Source: Pyrocephalus nanus | Lineage: Eukaryota; Chordata; Aves; Passeriformes; Tyrannidae | Assembly: GCA_038380795.1 (NCBI GenBank) | Contig: CM076263.1 | Coordinates: 7,306,709 to 7,370,708 of the forward strand | DNA: 64,000 nucleotides | Reading direction: 5' to 3' | Part shown: piece by piece, positions 52,681 to 64,000 of the stretch | Layout of the letters: every line of letters starts with the position of its first letter | How positions within the stretch are numbered: the first letter of the stretch is position 1 | Made by a program: the position numbers and the translations under genes | The notes under the pieces: model-generated | Databases searched by the model: none | What the model was told of the DNA's origin: nothing | Seen by the model: the letters and a program-made list of their open reading frames with translations, nothing else

Positions 52681-52911
52681 GAGCCGGCGGCGGCGCTGAC
52701 CGTCCCCGGCGGCGGCAAACGCGGGGCTGTGCCGACACCCAGTGCCCGCTCCGGGTATTGCCGCCCCCCCGACACATCCCGAGCCCGATTTTGTCACAGA
52801 AAAGGGATATATATACAGCCCACCACTTCGAAACGTGAAAGCCCGCCAGGCAATCCCCCCCCGCTCCTGGTTCTCCCTCGAACTTGCGCTCCCCTATAGC
52901 CCACACGGGCT
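52681..52911. promoter_or_regulatory. Small CpG-dense patch with TATA-like element
   Basis: The first 107 bases hold about 17 CpG, including two copies of ccggcggcgg, in a region where CpG is otherwise rare. An atatatata element lies at 52807-52815 and reads as TATA-like on either strand. On the minus strand the CpG-dense part lies downstream of it, as expected for a TATA-plus-CpG start, and a minus-strand frame is open across it. This is consistent with an alternative promoter or first exon within the gene, or with an unrelated transcript. CpG density and TATA are seen; promoter function is inferred. Confidence 0.45.
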
Positions 52912-55900
52912 TTACCTTTTTAAAATGCCCATCGATGGAAACGCTTGTTTTAGTTGCAGGCCTTTGTGAGAAACACACACAAAAAAAAAAAACACCAAAA
53001 CTTTCACACCAGCCTCCGTTACCATTTACACAAAGCCATGTGTCATCTCAGCACTACTCGATATTGAAGCAGAAATGTTCTTTACTCTAATGTGACAATG
53101 GGGCTCCTGGCAGAAGCCCGAGGAGAGATAAGGTGGGAACTGAGGTATCTGAGAAAGGAGGCTCAGCCTCTTACGTTTAGACACTGTAAGAGAAGTTACT
53201 TAACAGGATAAATGTGAGCTTGGAGTCAGATGCGCAGAGAAAAGGGGATGAAGAGGCAAAAGAGAAATGGAATGTAAAAGCTGAACTTACTGAGAGCAGA
53301 GCTACAGCATCTCCATCTCAATTAAAGAGTATGCATAGTAAATCAAAAAGGTGTCTGCTTTGCAGGGAATGAGAATGTAAGATCACAAAACATCAACTTG
53401 TTTTGTAACTAAGCTAATCAGGTTTGTTCTTGGTTACTATCAGAATGGGGATCACCTGACAATACACAGTGGTGTCTCTCTTGCTGCTTTCTTGCAGGAG
53501 ACAATCAATCACCATTCCTAATTTTATATATTCAATGTCTCTCTCTGAACCTTTTCCTTACCACCCTCAAACAGGAATAATGCTGATGGGGAAAAGCAGT
53601 CTCTCCTTTAGCCAAGCTCCCACCGCCCTCAGAATGAGTAAATCCGCATTTGGGTCCTCACTGGAAAGGAAACCTGGCTGCTAAGGGAAATTTTTCTCTG
53701 CTGCTTTCTAACATGGTTTCCTCTCTGTATCTTCCACAGGCAGAATCAGGCTTGGGTATTAAACTTCCTTATTTCCTCCTTTTAAACTAGAACATAATCA
53801 GAGAGGAGCATGCAGATCTTAATCTGACTACTGGCAAAGAGTGCAAGTGGCAAGATGAAAATCTGTAAATGCTGCTGGATGAAAATAGAAAAAAATAAAT
53901 ACCACTGAGCCAAGAAATCTTGTCCTTCTTATAGAACTTCCTTCAGTGCTATAGCTAGAACAGCACAGAATGTAAAAATCACAGATTGTTCTAGATAATT
54001 TTATTTTTTTCATTTAAAACTATTGCTATTTTGACAGTCTTTCTAACCTCGTTAAAACACAATCTGTTTGCACGATGTAGATGAGAGAAATGCAGTGCTC
54101 CTTCTTCCAAGTGGCAGTTGAGGTCAAATTAGACTCCATACCAGTAAACCAATACTAATTTTAAAGGAGGTGTTCCCAAACCCCCCAAAAAGGAAAGTAT
54201 TCCATGGTGGAGTCCTGAAAAGATCTTCTTTTCCATCACATGCTGTACACGTCTAATTAAAGTATTTCAAAACGACAAAGGCCTCAGAAAGTTGGTCCTT
54301 TCTTGTGAAATCTGGCCTTAAACATGCCAAACTGAGAAGCATTGGTTTCACTGAACTGACACCAGTGAAGAAAAGATTTAATAACAGCCTCATTATAAGG
54401 TTCATTGTTGTAGGACTATTTAATATACAAGATTAACACATCTTATCTCCCACTTTCACTGAAGCCTATTATACCCCTCATTAATACATGCACATTTCTA
54501 CATCATTTACAGCACTCAGGTCTCAAATAGTATTGCCTGAAACAGGGTGTGTTCTGCTGCTCTTCCTGGTGGTAGGCTCTTTTGGCAATAACAGTACTCA
54601 AAAATAAGCCTGACAGATCAAAATTAAAGACATGGTTGGGTAAACAGGGCATCTTAAAACTGAGAGAAATTTAAAATTTAAAAAAAAAAAAAAAGAAAGA
54701 AAATTGTTTTGCCAACACTATGAGTATCATTTCTTGACTTCAGTTCCCTCACACTCAGACCATTCATGTATTATAAGACAGGAAACTTCTACCTTTCCAA
54801 CCTAACAAATAATGATATCCTTTCCTCTTGGAAATCTGAGACACAGAATTAGGTGAACAACTCCTCAGATTCTGAGGCATTTCCAAAATCTTCAGATCTG
54901 GATCATTGGAGAAGAAAAGGAAGCTGTATCGTACAAACAGTACAACACTTTCCCAGATTACATACACTGGAGTCCATGGGTAAACCAGGACAGACTGGAA
55001 CAATGCACCTTAGTACTGTATGAAGGGGAAAAAAAATATATGTTTTTACGTATAGTAGAGTCCAGGTTGGCCATTATTTTAGCACAAACAGGAGAATTGT
55101 TGTGAGCTTGCAAGCATTTCAGGACAGAGAACATGCATTTATTCAGCAACTGAAGAGATTCAGGTATTTACAAGCTCTTCTGAGTTGCTCTAAGTGGAGA
55201 AACTGCTCTCCAATCCGAGGCTGCAAATGTTCCTAAACAAATTCCTAAAAAGACAACAACAAAATCCAGCCAGTGTTATCAAATACAGAGCAACATTCTG
55301 ACTGAAGTTTTTAATTACAGGTTTCTGGACACTGTGAGACTTTGCAGGGCAAATATTACCATTTGTTTATCCTGCCCTTAAACTCTGCCACATCCTTGTG
55401 ACCACTGCCAGTATTATAACCCTTTGACATAGTAGAGATGTTTTATGTTCTCATCATACTACAATTAATTAAAGTGAAATATATTAAAACATGCTAAGTA
55501 TAATGAAGATACGTCTCCCCCAACCATCTGAAGAGAATTGCTACCACTTGTACATTGTTAGTAAGCAGTTTTACAAAATTTCCTTTCCCTCACACTTTAC
55601 TTTCCAAAGCTACCCCATGGTAACAAAAAAGTTTTCAAATCAAATGGTTAATATTTATTGGAGAGAAAGAAAATTAATGACCTGGTGATTCTACTGGGAA
55701 GAAGTATTGATAGGAAAAACTTAAATTATAAGAGCCAAATGTACAGCTCCTCAGATTCTTTCTACTGTTCATGGAAATAAAGTTGTTTACTCTGGCTGAT
55801 TAATTTTGCATCAGAAAATGCATCTTGCCAGGACAGGCCAGAGTGACACTGACCCATTCTCATTTAGTTTTGTCTGTTTGGAATTTTACATGCCTTCAGG

Positions 55901-56802
55901 TACAAACAATCACGAGACTCTGGAAGTTGCTACCTCCTGCAAGAAAAAACACTCATCCCTACATCCTCACATTTATTACCACTAAAGAATAGGTGGCATT
56001 CTGGAGGTCTTCCCAGCTTCTTACACGGAGCATACCCAGATATCCAGATGGACTTGTATGAAACAAGGAGGTCTCATGTATTGGTAGGGAGGAGACAGAA
56101 CCTCTTCTCTATAGCTATGAATCTTTTTCCCCCTGTTATAGTTCTCCATTCATCTTTGAGAAACGTTGCTAAGTGTTAGCCTTCAGGATATCAGTGCTGG
56201 AGGGCTGTTACTCCTGAAGACAGGAATTCCTAAATCCAAACTCAAAACTGCTCATCAGAAGAAAAAATAGCTGAAAAGAGTTTGCATAGAGACAGTTACT
56301 GGCAGCAAGAAAATGATACTTTCAGATATCCTCCTCTCACAGGATTAATATTTGAGTAAGCAAATAGTTCTTTGGCAAATTCTTCACTTATTGCAATGCA
56401 GTCAGAATCACAGTGAGATGACTCCGTGCATACAGCACTGACAATAACACAGGGATTGCCACGGGTGCTTAGAAGAGCTCAGTCAGCTCAGGGCCTGGAC
56501 AGGCCTTCTTGTAAAATACATTCCTGTGGTCATCACAAACTTCTGAGCCACCAAACCAAAGACGATCCCAGAAAATGGGGAAAAAATACAGAACGTTAGA
56601 AGCTTTTTAACAATAGGGACCTAGAAAAATCTGATACGTGAGGGGTACTTTCCAGATGAACAGGTGATCAAGGCAACCTGAACACCAAGCTATGTGGGAA
56701 TGCCTATGTCCTGCCAACAAGTAGGAAAAGAAAATCAGTGTATGCGAACACCTTGCAAGGACCCTACACAGGAAGTGACTGGCTTTCAGAAAAAGGACTA
56801 CA

Positions 56803-56821
56803 ATAAAAATAAATAAATAAA
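56803..56821. repeat. (AAAT)n microsatellite
   Basis: About four tandem aaat units following a short aataaaaat lead-in. Confidence 0.8.
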
Positions 56822-57152
56822 TCTAGAGAGCTACTTTCCTCACAGAAGTACAAAACAGAAGGCAAGAAACTGTTCAGTGAATGGTTCAGTGAACCAGAAT
56901 TACAAGATCCAACAGGTCCTAAGTGATACTTCTGCCAAGTCCGAGGCACAAAAGCACTGAAAATTAAGTCAGATATCTTCGTAGATAAACACCATGGAGA
57001 CTATGGAGGAGTGACAGTCCCCAAAGAAGTAATTTCTGAAGTGTAGGATTAATTTAGAAGCCAAAAGTGTGGCAGAGCTGCTCAGTACATCCCCTTAATT
57101 TCAACAGATCAAGGAAACACCCATACCTTTTCTATCCCAGATGGAAACTTAC

Positions 57153-57233
57153 TCCTGTGCTAACAGCCAGAAAGCTTCATCATTGCAGTATCTCAAGGGC
57201 TTACAGGTATCAATAGACTTACTCTCATCATCC
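57153..57233 (-). other. Exon-like 81-base segment (unproven)
   Basis: On the minus strand it is flanked by an acceptor (catacag) and a near-perfect donor (gtaagtttcc). One frame is open across all 81 bases, with residues DDESKSIDTCKPL at the start and YCNDEAFWLLAQ at the end. The length is a multiple of three, but its open frame needs an upstream exon ending in phase 2. Read in phase 0, as the recognised exon would suggest, it hits a stop at the second codon. The pyrimidine tract is weak. It abuts a MIR-like relic, so it could be a pseudo-exon; I do not recognise the peptide. Confidence 0.2.
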
Positions 57234-57267
57234 CTGTATGTTCCCTCTACAAGGAAGGTCACATTTG

Positions 57268-57350
57268 ATATAGGAGAAGGTGAGATGCAGACAAGGTAAG
57301 TGATTTACAGGACTTCACAGGAGTCTGTGCGGCAGAAATAAGGAAACTCA
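57268..57350 (+). mobile_element. Probable MIR SINE relic
   Basis: The segment aggtgagatgcagacaagg, then taagtgatttacaggacttc, then acaggagtctgtgcggcaga parallels the MIR core with its aagtaactt, cacacagc and ggcaga landmarks at the expected spacing. Diverged and without clear ends. Confidence 0.45.
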
Positions 57351-60300
57351 TGTGTATGAGACCTCAGAGTGCTTCCACAACTGCCTGCAACACCATTATG
57401 TCAGGACCATTTTCTGAACTGTTGTACTCCGTGTATTGGTGATGTAGCTTTGTGGTCTGCCTCCCTAACAGTCTGATCTGCAACTAAACCCGAAAGAAAA
57501 GGAACCTGCACTTTCCTCTTTGACAGTTTTCATGAGTAAGACATTTCATATATTCCTGCCTTCCCCTTCCAAGGATTAAGGTGAGAAAGAACTGAAGCAA
57601 GATAGGGACAAAAATTAAAGCAGTAACTGTACCATAACACATCTGCCTCTGAAGTGAGAAGGAACAGACAGCACCAAAACATCTTCAGATCTGACAGGTT
57701 GCTCTGCTACCAATCTGCACTAGCAGGTGAGACATGTCATTCCATGACAAGTATCAGAAATAAAGGAGCTTAATGCAACTTCAAGTGTTTTAAATGATTT
57801 CTCTCTACTGTGCAACAGGAGACGACAAGCAGTTCTAACAAAACATGGGGAGATTTTTCTCCCTGAGCTGCAAAGCTTTAAAATTAGCACTTTGTGCGTG
57901 TGCTTGTTCTTTTAATGTCTGCATTTATTAAGGAGCAAAACAGCCATGCATCTGAAATGCCAGAGAAATATGGATCCATAAATAATGCCACATTCCTATT
58001 CACACCTAATCTAAATATTTATGTAGTAATTTACCAGCAAAAGATGCAAACTATTCTTTAAATGCTACATTGTATTAAAGGTTAAACACATGACATGTTT
58101 TATTATAAGGCTCTGAATTATGTTTAGGACAAGTTTTTATTTTCAGTGGAAGTTCTGAGGTTGAAATGGACAGACAGAGGAAAAGAGTTTTAGTCACCTC
58201 TCAAAGATGAATGCTGAAGTTCAGACTTCTTCAATATTTTTTCAGTCTGCATAGCCATAGGCCATGCAACTCAGCAGCATACTGATTGAGAGAGGAAGAG
58301 CCACCTTCTTCACAACTAGAAGAGCTAGAAATAGATCTATTAGTGAGGCTTGATGCTTATAGCAGGCCTGATGATGCCAAGTTCCACTTAGAAAAGCAGC
58401 CTCTACTGAAATCAGCACCAAATCAAAGGGGCTGTATACACACCCCGGAGGGAAATGACAAATGAAATAGCAGAACTGCCCCAGTGTAGGTATGTGCCCT
58501 GGGATTTCATAAGTGTTGGGTGTAGTCTCATCTCGCCAGTGATGTAATGCTTTTCTGCCCAGTACCTTACACAGAAATACATGATACACTCCTCACTCAG
58601 TCCTACAAAATCCAGCTTCTTTTTCCCTTCATATCCTGCTACAGTCATGATCACATATTTATGGTCCTAACTGTTCCTTTTGGGTTCCTCCTTGAGCTCC
58701 AACCTTCATGCCTTCTGTTCCTAAGACCTTTAATATTAGACATAGTTTCCAACTTATCTTCTATTTTATCTCTTATACAAGGCTTTCTTTAGAGATATTA
58801 CTTCGCTGACTTCGTTTCCAATTCTCTTGATCTCTACGTGATCTTCCACACAGAACACTTTCTTCATGTCATCACTTTCCTCAGATGCAAGACCTTTGAA
58901 GCTCCCTACAGACTCAACCATGCAGGAAGTGATACAAAGATTTTCTTGTGTTTTGCTTTTTCACTAACATAGTCACTTCCATTTATGCTACACTGAGAGA
59001 GATCCACTCTTGTGTGACTGTTCTGAGCCTATCAGTCTGCCAGAGTTGCCAAGGTTGTAAAATGGAGGGGTAAAGAAACCCACACTAAAAGTTTAAATGC
59101 TGTTCTAGGAGCTAAATATTTTTCAGCTTGTAGTTCAAGAAGAAATTGAGTGCTATTGCCGCAATATACCACTTCCTGCTCTAGAGAGAGGAGAAATTCC
59201 CCAGCTCTAAGCACAAGGTATTCACACATAAACATTACGACCCTTTTTAAATGTCCAACTTCTTCACATTTCCTTTGTCACTGCTAAAGCACATACCTCT
59301 AACTAAACAGCAGGAAAGGCTCGCTTTTTCCAGATACAGCTAATCAGACAGAGGAGATCTATTAATGTTCCCTGCTTCAGCGAGACATGAAGTGCAGACT
59401 TATTGATGGGAGCTGCATTTTTGGTTCTCATTTGTTCTGCTTGAATAAGCTTATCAGCCTGAGACAACATTTTCAGACACTGGTATTTTGACCACCGTTG
59501 GTCCCTGGGACTATCCTTTTTCTCCACCTCACCCTATCTAGATTGAAGAAACCTTGGCAAAAAAATGTAAGAAGCTGGAAGCATAAATGTTCATTCTTAA
59601 GATGCAGTAAAATCTTTCATTTCAGTGATATACAGAAGTACTTGGAATGTATTACAGCTGATCAATGCAGAAATGAGGTATAGAATACTACTGAAAATAG
59701 ACCTTATTTGTATGCACGCCATACAAATATGTTAAAATATGTAGTTAAATATGCTGTTGGAGTTAAGTAGCTTTCATAGAAGAGAATCATTGCAATTATC
59801 AGTGGTAATAGCAAATCCTCTCTGATACAGATGTTTACTTCCTGTTCCAAGAACTAAAGCAGGAAACAGCCCTGTTAAAAATATTTGTCTAGCTCCAGCC
59901 ATAGTGTTCCTATTTGTTACTCCTAAGTGTACAACCTGTAACAAAAATAGGTGTTTTTCTTCCTCCCCCTGCAGCATAACCTAATGTATTTAAAACCTTT
60001 AATCAACAACCAAATGCCTGCTACCGTATTTTGGTACAAGCTGTCTCTAACTACAGTCCTATCTCTTCAGTTAACAACTGGAACACAGAATTAGTCATCT
60101 CTAGGAAACAGATAGCATTAGCTTCTCATCACAAAAAGCTCAATTAAAGCCCATTTGAGAGAAGCTGAGCCACTATTTCACTGCATTTTCTCCTTTCCCT
60201 GCCTCTTGATAGCTATGCTGGGCCTAAATATCATTAACTGCTGTGAACAGTAATATGCAAAGCCTATGGACAGACCTGACTAGAGCAAGTGCATCTATCC

Positions 60301-63300
60301 ATTCTGGTGCATGGGGAAGAAAAGAAACAAACAAACAAAAAAGAGTCATCAACATACAAACAGAGTTTCTTTCCAGTGCCCACATGTTTACTTCTTACCA
60401 ATTTCTTTTGGAAAATGGTAGAGGTGGAACTGTCTGTTCAATTTCTTAGATTTCATTCTGCACCTTCTGTTTCTTAGAACATGGCAAATACTGTCTCTAC
60501 ACAATATCCCTAGTACTTATAATGCAAAACACTTTATGACACTTCTAGCTCTGGGAGAAGAGAAAATGAAGCATGAAATAAGAAATATACTAGCAGAACA
60601 ATATTCATTGACACTGGTGAGTCTGTATACTGCTGCACTGGGAAAGTGTTAGTATTTCGGGTTTTAGGCTTTTTTTAATATGTTTGCCCAGCTTGTCTGA
60701 TGTCAATGGTATGTCTGTCCTTGCAGCTTTTATCATGTAACATGCAACCCAGATGCCAAATTCATCAAATTATGTTCAAATCCAACAGATTTATATGTTC
60801 TCATTTAAATGGCATTTTTAAAGCTAAACTATGTAATTATCCACACAGTTCTTCATAAATCCCCAACCCTTGAAAAAAGATGAACACGTTTGTTGAAGAG
60901 TCTGAGCCCAAACACAGAACTAGAAATCTTTTCTCTCCTAGCAAGAATTTAGAACTAGTAATAATACTTTCTTTCCTAGCAAGAGTCAAGATAACAGAGT
61001 CACAAACAATAGCACCATAAATACGGAACAAAACCCGTAAAAGAACATCCTGAGTGACCAAAAATTGACCCTAGTTGAAAAAACCTTTTACAAATTATTC
61101 TTTGTTTCTTGTAGCCAGTATTGAAATTGAAAGAAAAGGCCAAGGAAAAAAAAAAAAAAGAAAATCACATTCTTTAAGTCCATTATATGCCAGCAATATT
61201 CAATTTAGCCTTCGCTAAGTCGGTCAGCCTTACTCTGATATTAGATAATATGTTCTTGCACTGTTTTTAATGCACAAAAGCTAAAAATCCTCCAGAAATA
61301 TATACAGGCAGTGACAGAACCCTCAAAACGGTCACATCTAACAAGTAAGAGTTGGGCAAACTAAAATTAGAAGAAAATGCATTGCAGAAACAGAATAAAT
61401 GCTTTTCAGGGCAAACTTCTGAACCTCAGTCCCCAAGGAGGAGTGATCAGAGTCAGGTGTTTAAGCACATCCCAGTCTGGTGTGTGGCAGGAATGGTACA
61501 GGAGACTCCACACTGCCACAGCAGAGGAAATGCATGGAGGATGGCACTTCTGTAGCAGTATCCAAAGCAGAAGCAGATTTATGCACATCAACCTAATCAA
61601 GACTAAAATGGATCGTATATGGCCACCTAGTTCCTCACGCCAGAAATTCAGAGTAGTCTGACAACCACATCTAGCCTTTCTCTTGGACTATGACCTGTAC
61701 AACCTCCTTCAGATTCCACTTGTACTGCTGCCCCCTTCCTCAAAGCTCAGGGAAGAGATCCCTCTTATTTTTCACAGGAAAAACCTTCCATGTATTGTAG
61801 GAAAGTACAAGACAGATCAGCACATCATTGGGTGAGCTAGTTAGAAATTTGGCTAAAGTCGTTACAGCTCACTGACAAAGGCTTAAATCTTTTATTACTG
61901 ATTTGCTTGAATTATACATCAGACTCGCATTAATGTAATAGGCAACTTGGAATACACAGCCCTGATTTACCAAGGATTCTCTCATCAGGAATTATTTAAA
62001 GTAAAGAAGGTATAAACTACGCCACAAAAAAAGCAAAGATAAACGTTACAGCACTCATTACCACGAGGCCCAGTGCAATGCTGACAGTGCCAAAGCTACA
62101 CCGTTGGGAATTTACTCTGTGAACAAGTAACAAACATGTAAAAATCACTTTGTTTATCTCTGCTTTTTTTGTTTTCTTTCAGTGGCTTAGAGAAGGAGCA
62201 TTCCCACCTGCAGTTTTATCCCTCTTCAAGTCTACCCGGGCCCTTTTTGAAGGGCGAAGTTGATATTTCAAGGCTTCTAAACCATTTTCCAAGCCTATCA
62301 CTTTGGTCCCTATATATTTCCAAAGGACAAAAGGAACTACGTCAACTACACTACACATGCAAAAAAAACTCCATCCATAATTATAACTGTACAACTTAGG
62401 ACACCAAAAGAATTTTCTCATATTTTGCAGCCAGCTTATTTACAGATCACCACAAAGGGACAACAGTTTTTTATTCTGCTTCCTTAAGGCAGGAGGGTTG
62501 GGATACTGTCAGTGGAGGCAGCAAAAACAAAGGACGACTTTTAACATCCAGAGCAGAATATCCAGTGTGGGTAACGTTTCTTTATTTTCACCCCCCAAAA
62601 AACTGATGGGGTCTTGTGTGCAAGAGGCAAGAGGAAAGAAAAACAGAAAAACTTGAGGGAAAAAAAAAAGGGGGGGCTGCTTAACACATTCTTTGCATTG
62701 AGGACATTAAGGATAGTATGCATTTGGTACAAATGTCTTACATTTCCTGCTACATAAATAAAGCCATTGAGTAACCACCCTAAAATAATCTCATGCCACA
62801 AAAACCACACACCACTCATGACAGCTGAGATGCTGACATTTGCTGCAGGGCTGGTACTGCTGCACTGAACTTAGGCACATAATCCACCTCTTTTCTAATT
62901 TAACTAGAATCTATTCTAGTCTGTAGAAGAACTGCAATCTTAACTGCACAATATGTATATTTTTCCCTTGATTGCGTCTACTTGTTCTTTCAAGGGCATT
63001 CCCATTAGGAACAAACACTTCTCCATCCTCTCTCCCCCTTAAAGCAGAGTGAAAATAATCCTATCAAGGGAAACTTATTACAGTTTCCAAATTGCGCCTG
63101 GCTCTCAGCAGGCACACTCTCCAGGCAACAGTTTTGCCGCTACATTATAACTAATTTTTTTTTCCACATGACATTTTGTATTGTAAGTAGGTAGAGGAAG
63201 GAGAGATATATGTGGTTTGGGATAAGAAAGAACCTTCCTGAGTCAAGCGAAAAAGCAGTGTCTCCCCTCACCACGCACCCTCCTGCAAGGAAATTTTGTT

Positions 63301-63485
63301 TTCCCTCCACAGAAAGATTTCTCAGCACTTTGCACTGCGACCAAACACAGCCCCTCTCACAAATCAGCATCGCAAGGCACGGATGAAAACCGCAGTTTGT
63401 CAAAACGTGGATCTCCTGGTTACAGCGTATAAGGGAGAAATAAAAGAAAAGGAGAGGAAGGAGGAGAACAAAAGAAACCCCAAAG

Positions 63486-63605
63486 CCATCGCTCGGTCCC
63501 TGGGTACCTGGACACCGCACTCGCTGGCCAATGCTGCCACCTGGTGGCCACACAGGGCGGCGACGCAGCTCCGGCTCCGGAAAAGGGGATTCGGGAACGC
63601 CACCC
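63486..63605. promoter_or_regulatory. Second small CpG-rich patch
   Basis: Roughly eleven CpG in 120 bases, including gggcggcgacgcagctccgg, in otherwise CpG-poor DNA. It surrounds the CTCF-type motif. Frames are open on both strands (up to 161 codons on the plus strand), but they run into poly-K and show no domain. It could be a promoter, an insulator or a regulatory element protected from methylation; sequence alone does not decide. Confidence 0.4.
63532..63551 (-). promoter_or_regulatory. CTCF-type binding motif
   Basis: On the minus strand the sequence gtggccaccaggtggcagca contains CCACCAGGTGGC. It matches all twelve positions of the degenerate CTCF core CCASYAGRKGGC and continues with the favoured AGCA-like tail. 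The motif is seen; occupancy is inferred. Motif orientation is the same as the inferred gene. Confidence 0.6.
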
Positions 63606-63683
63606 AGACTGTTTGTTCTCTTCCACAGCTGCCATCTCGTGCATCATCATTTTGGGGGAGTGGGAAGGGGAGAAAGAAAGGGG

Positions 63684-63716
63684 AAAAAAAAAAAAAAAAA
63701 AACCAAACAAAAAAAC
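63684..63716. repeat. Poly-A tract with CAAA tail
   Basis: About 19 A followed by ccaaacaaaaaaacacc. Simple sequence of the same style as at 47.8 kb. Confidence 0.85.
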
Positions 63717-63810
63717 ACCACGCTACCTCTCTGATTCCTCTTCAATTCGTCTTTATGACTTTACAGAATCCTTACAAATAGAATGTTTTAAATAAACTGC
63801 TTCTAATAAA

Positions 63811-63900
63811 GAAAAAAAAAACCCAAAACACCCAAACCAAAAACAAACAAACGAAAACAAGTAAAACCCAAAACAAAAACGACACACAAACCCAAGCCAA
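63811..63900. repeat. A/C-rich simple-sequence array
   Basis: About 90 bases almost wholly of A and C with cccaaaa, ccaaa and caaacaaac units. Similar in composition to the 47805-47903 array but not a copy of it. Confidence 0.8.
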
Positions 63901-64000
63901 CAGAATTGAAAATTGTGCATTTGATTTTTAGGGAGTAGATGAAGTGCAGTTTTAAAATTAAGCTAAATCCACTGAGGCTGCTTCAAGATCAATTAATAAA

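Larger units (their letters stand above)
52912..63480. other. Non-coding stretch with one MIR relic
   Basis: AT-rich intronic DNA with short homopolymers (52980-52992, 54679-54693, 61147-61159) and an AAAT repeat at 56803-56821. Frames up to 115 codons (58242-58589) lack domains and splice sites. An exon-like segment at 57153-57233 is described separately. Confidence 0.5.

Noticed and set aside
52631..52978. 115-codon minus-strand frame through the CpG patch
   Set aside because: GC-rich DNA has few stops. The peptide is R/G/P-rich low complexity with no match to the expected hinderin N-terminus. Kept only as a possible promoter or first exon, not as a protein.
63296..63781. 161-codon plus-strand open frame
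   Set aside because: Ends in poly-lysine from an A run, overlaps open frames on the other strand in a CpG-rich patch, and resembles no protein.

Overview
The window looks like vertebrate nuclear DNA, most likely from a bird. It is AT-rich and almost free of coding sequence. It carries two CR1 LINE copies of the kind that dominate bird and other sauropsid genomes, several very old MIR-like SINE relics, and many A-rich and CA-rich simple repeats. Nothing bacterial is present: there are no operons, ribosome binding sites, rRNA or tRNA genes, insertion sequences or CRISPR arrays. The many 60-200 codon open frames are what chance gives in 64 kb, and I reject them as genes one by one or as a group.

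One genuine protein-coding piece stands out. It is a 120-base internal exon on the minus strand at 43841-43960, with a consensus acceptor and donor and an open phase-0 frame of 40 codons. It encodes a coiled coil with leucines exactly seven residues apart (L10, L17, L24, L31). From memory the peptide resembles the central coiled coil of hinderin (KIAA1328), an SMC3-binding protein. I could not search a database, so the name is provisional. If it is right, the rest of the window is two long introns of that gene: about 43.8 kb downstream of the exon (positions 1-43840) and about 20 kb upstream (43961-64000). No other hinderin exon was recognised.

Layout on the + strand: 1-12 kb is plain intron with a CR1 3' end at 3.4 kb. 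At 12-24 kb there is a CA microsatellite, a G-quadruplex motif at 20.64 kb, a cluster of inverted repeats at 21.15-21.30 kb, and an A-rich tract at 24.04 kb. At 28.03 kb lies an old L2/L3-type LINE tail, and MIR relics lie near 14.0, 30.2, 33.2, 38.7 and 57.3 kb. A 1.2 kb CR1 with a broken reverse transcriptase lies at 34.7-35.8 kb on the minus strand. The exon is at 43.9 kb. A CA/A-rich array follows at 47.8 kb, a small dense CpG patch with a TATA-like element at 52.7-52.9 kb, and a second CpG patch with a strong CTCF-type motif at 63.5 kb.

I found no undescribed gene system. The items most worth a second look are the two intronic CpG patches (possible alternative promoters or an insulator), the U-rich tract just after the exon's donor, the exon-like candidate at 57.15 kb, and the structured DNA at 20.6-21.3 kb.
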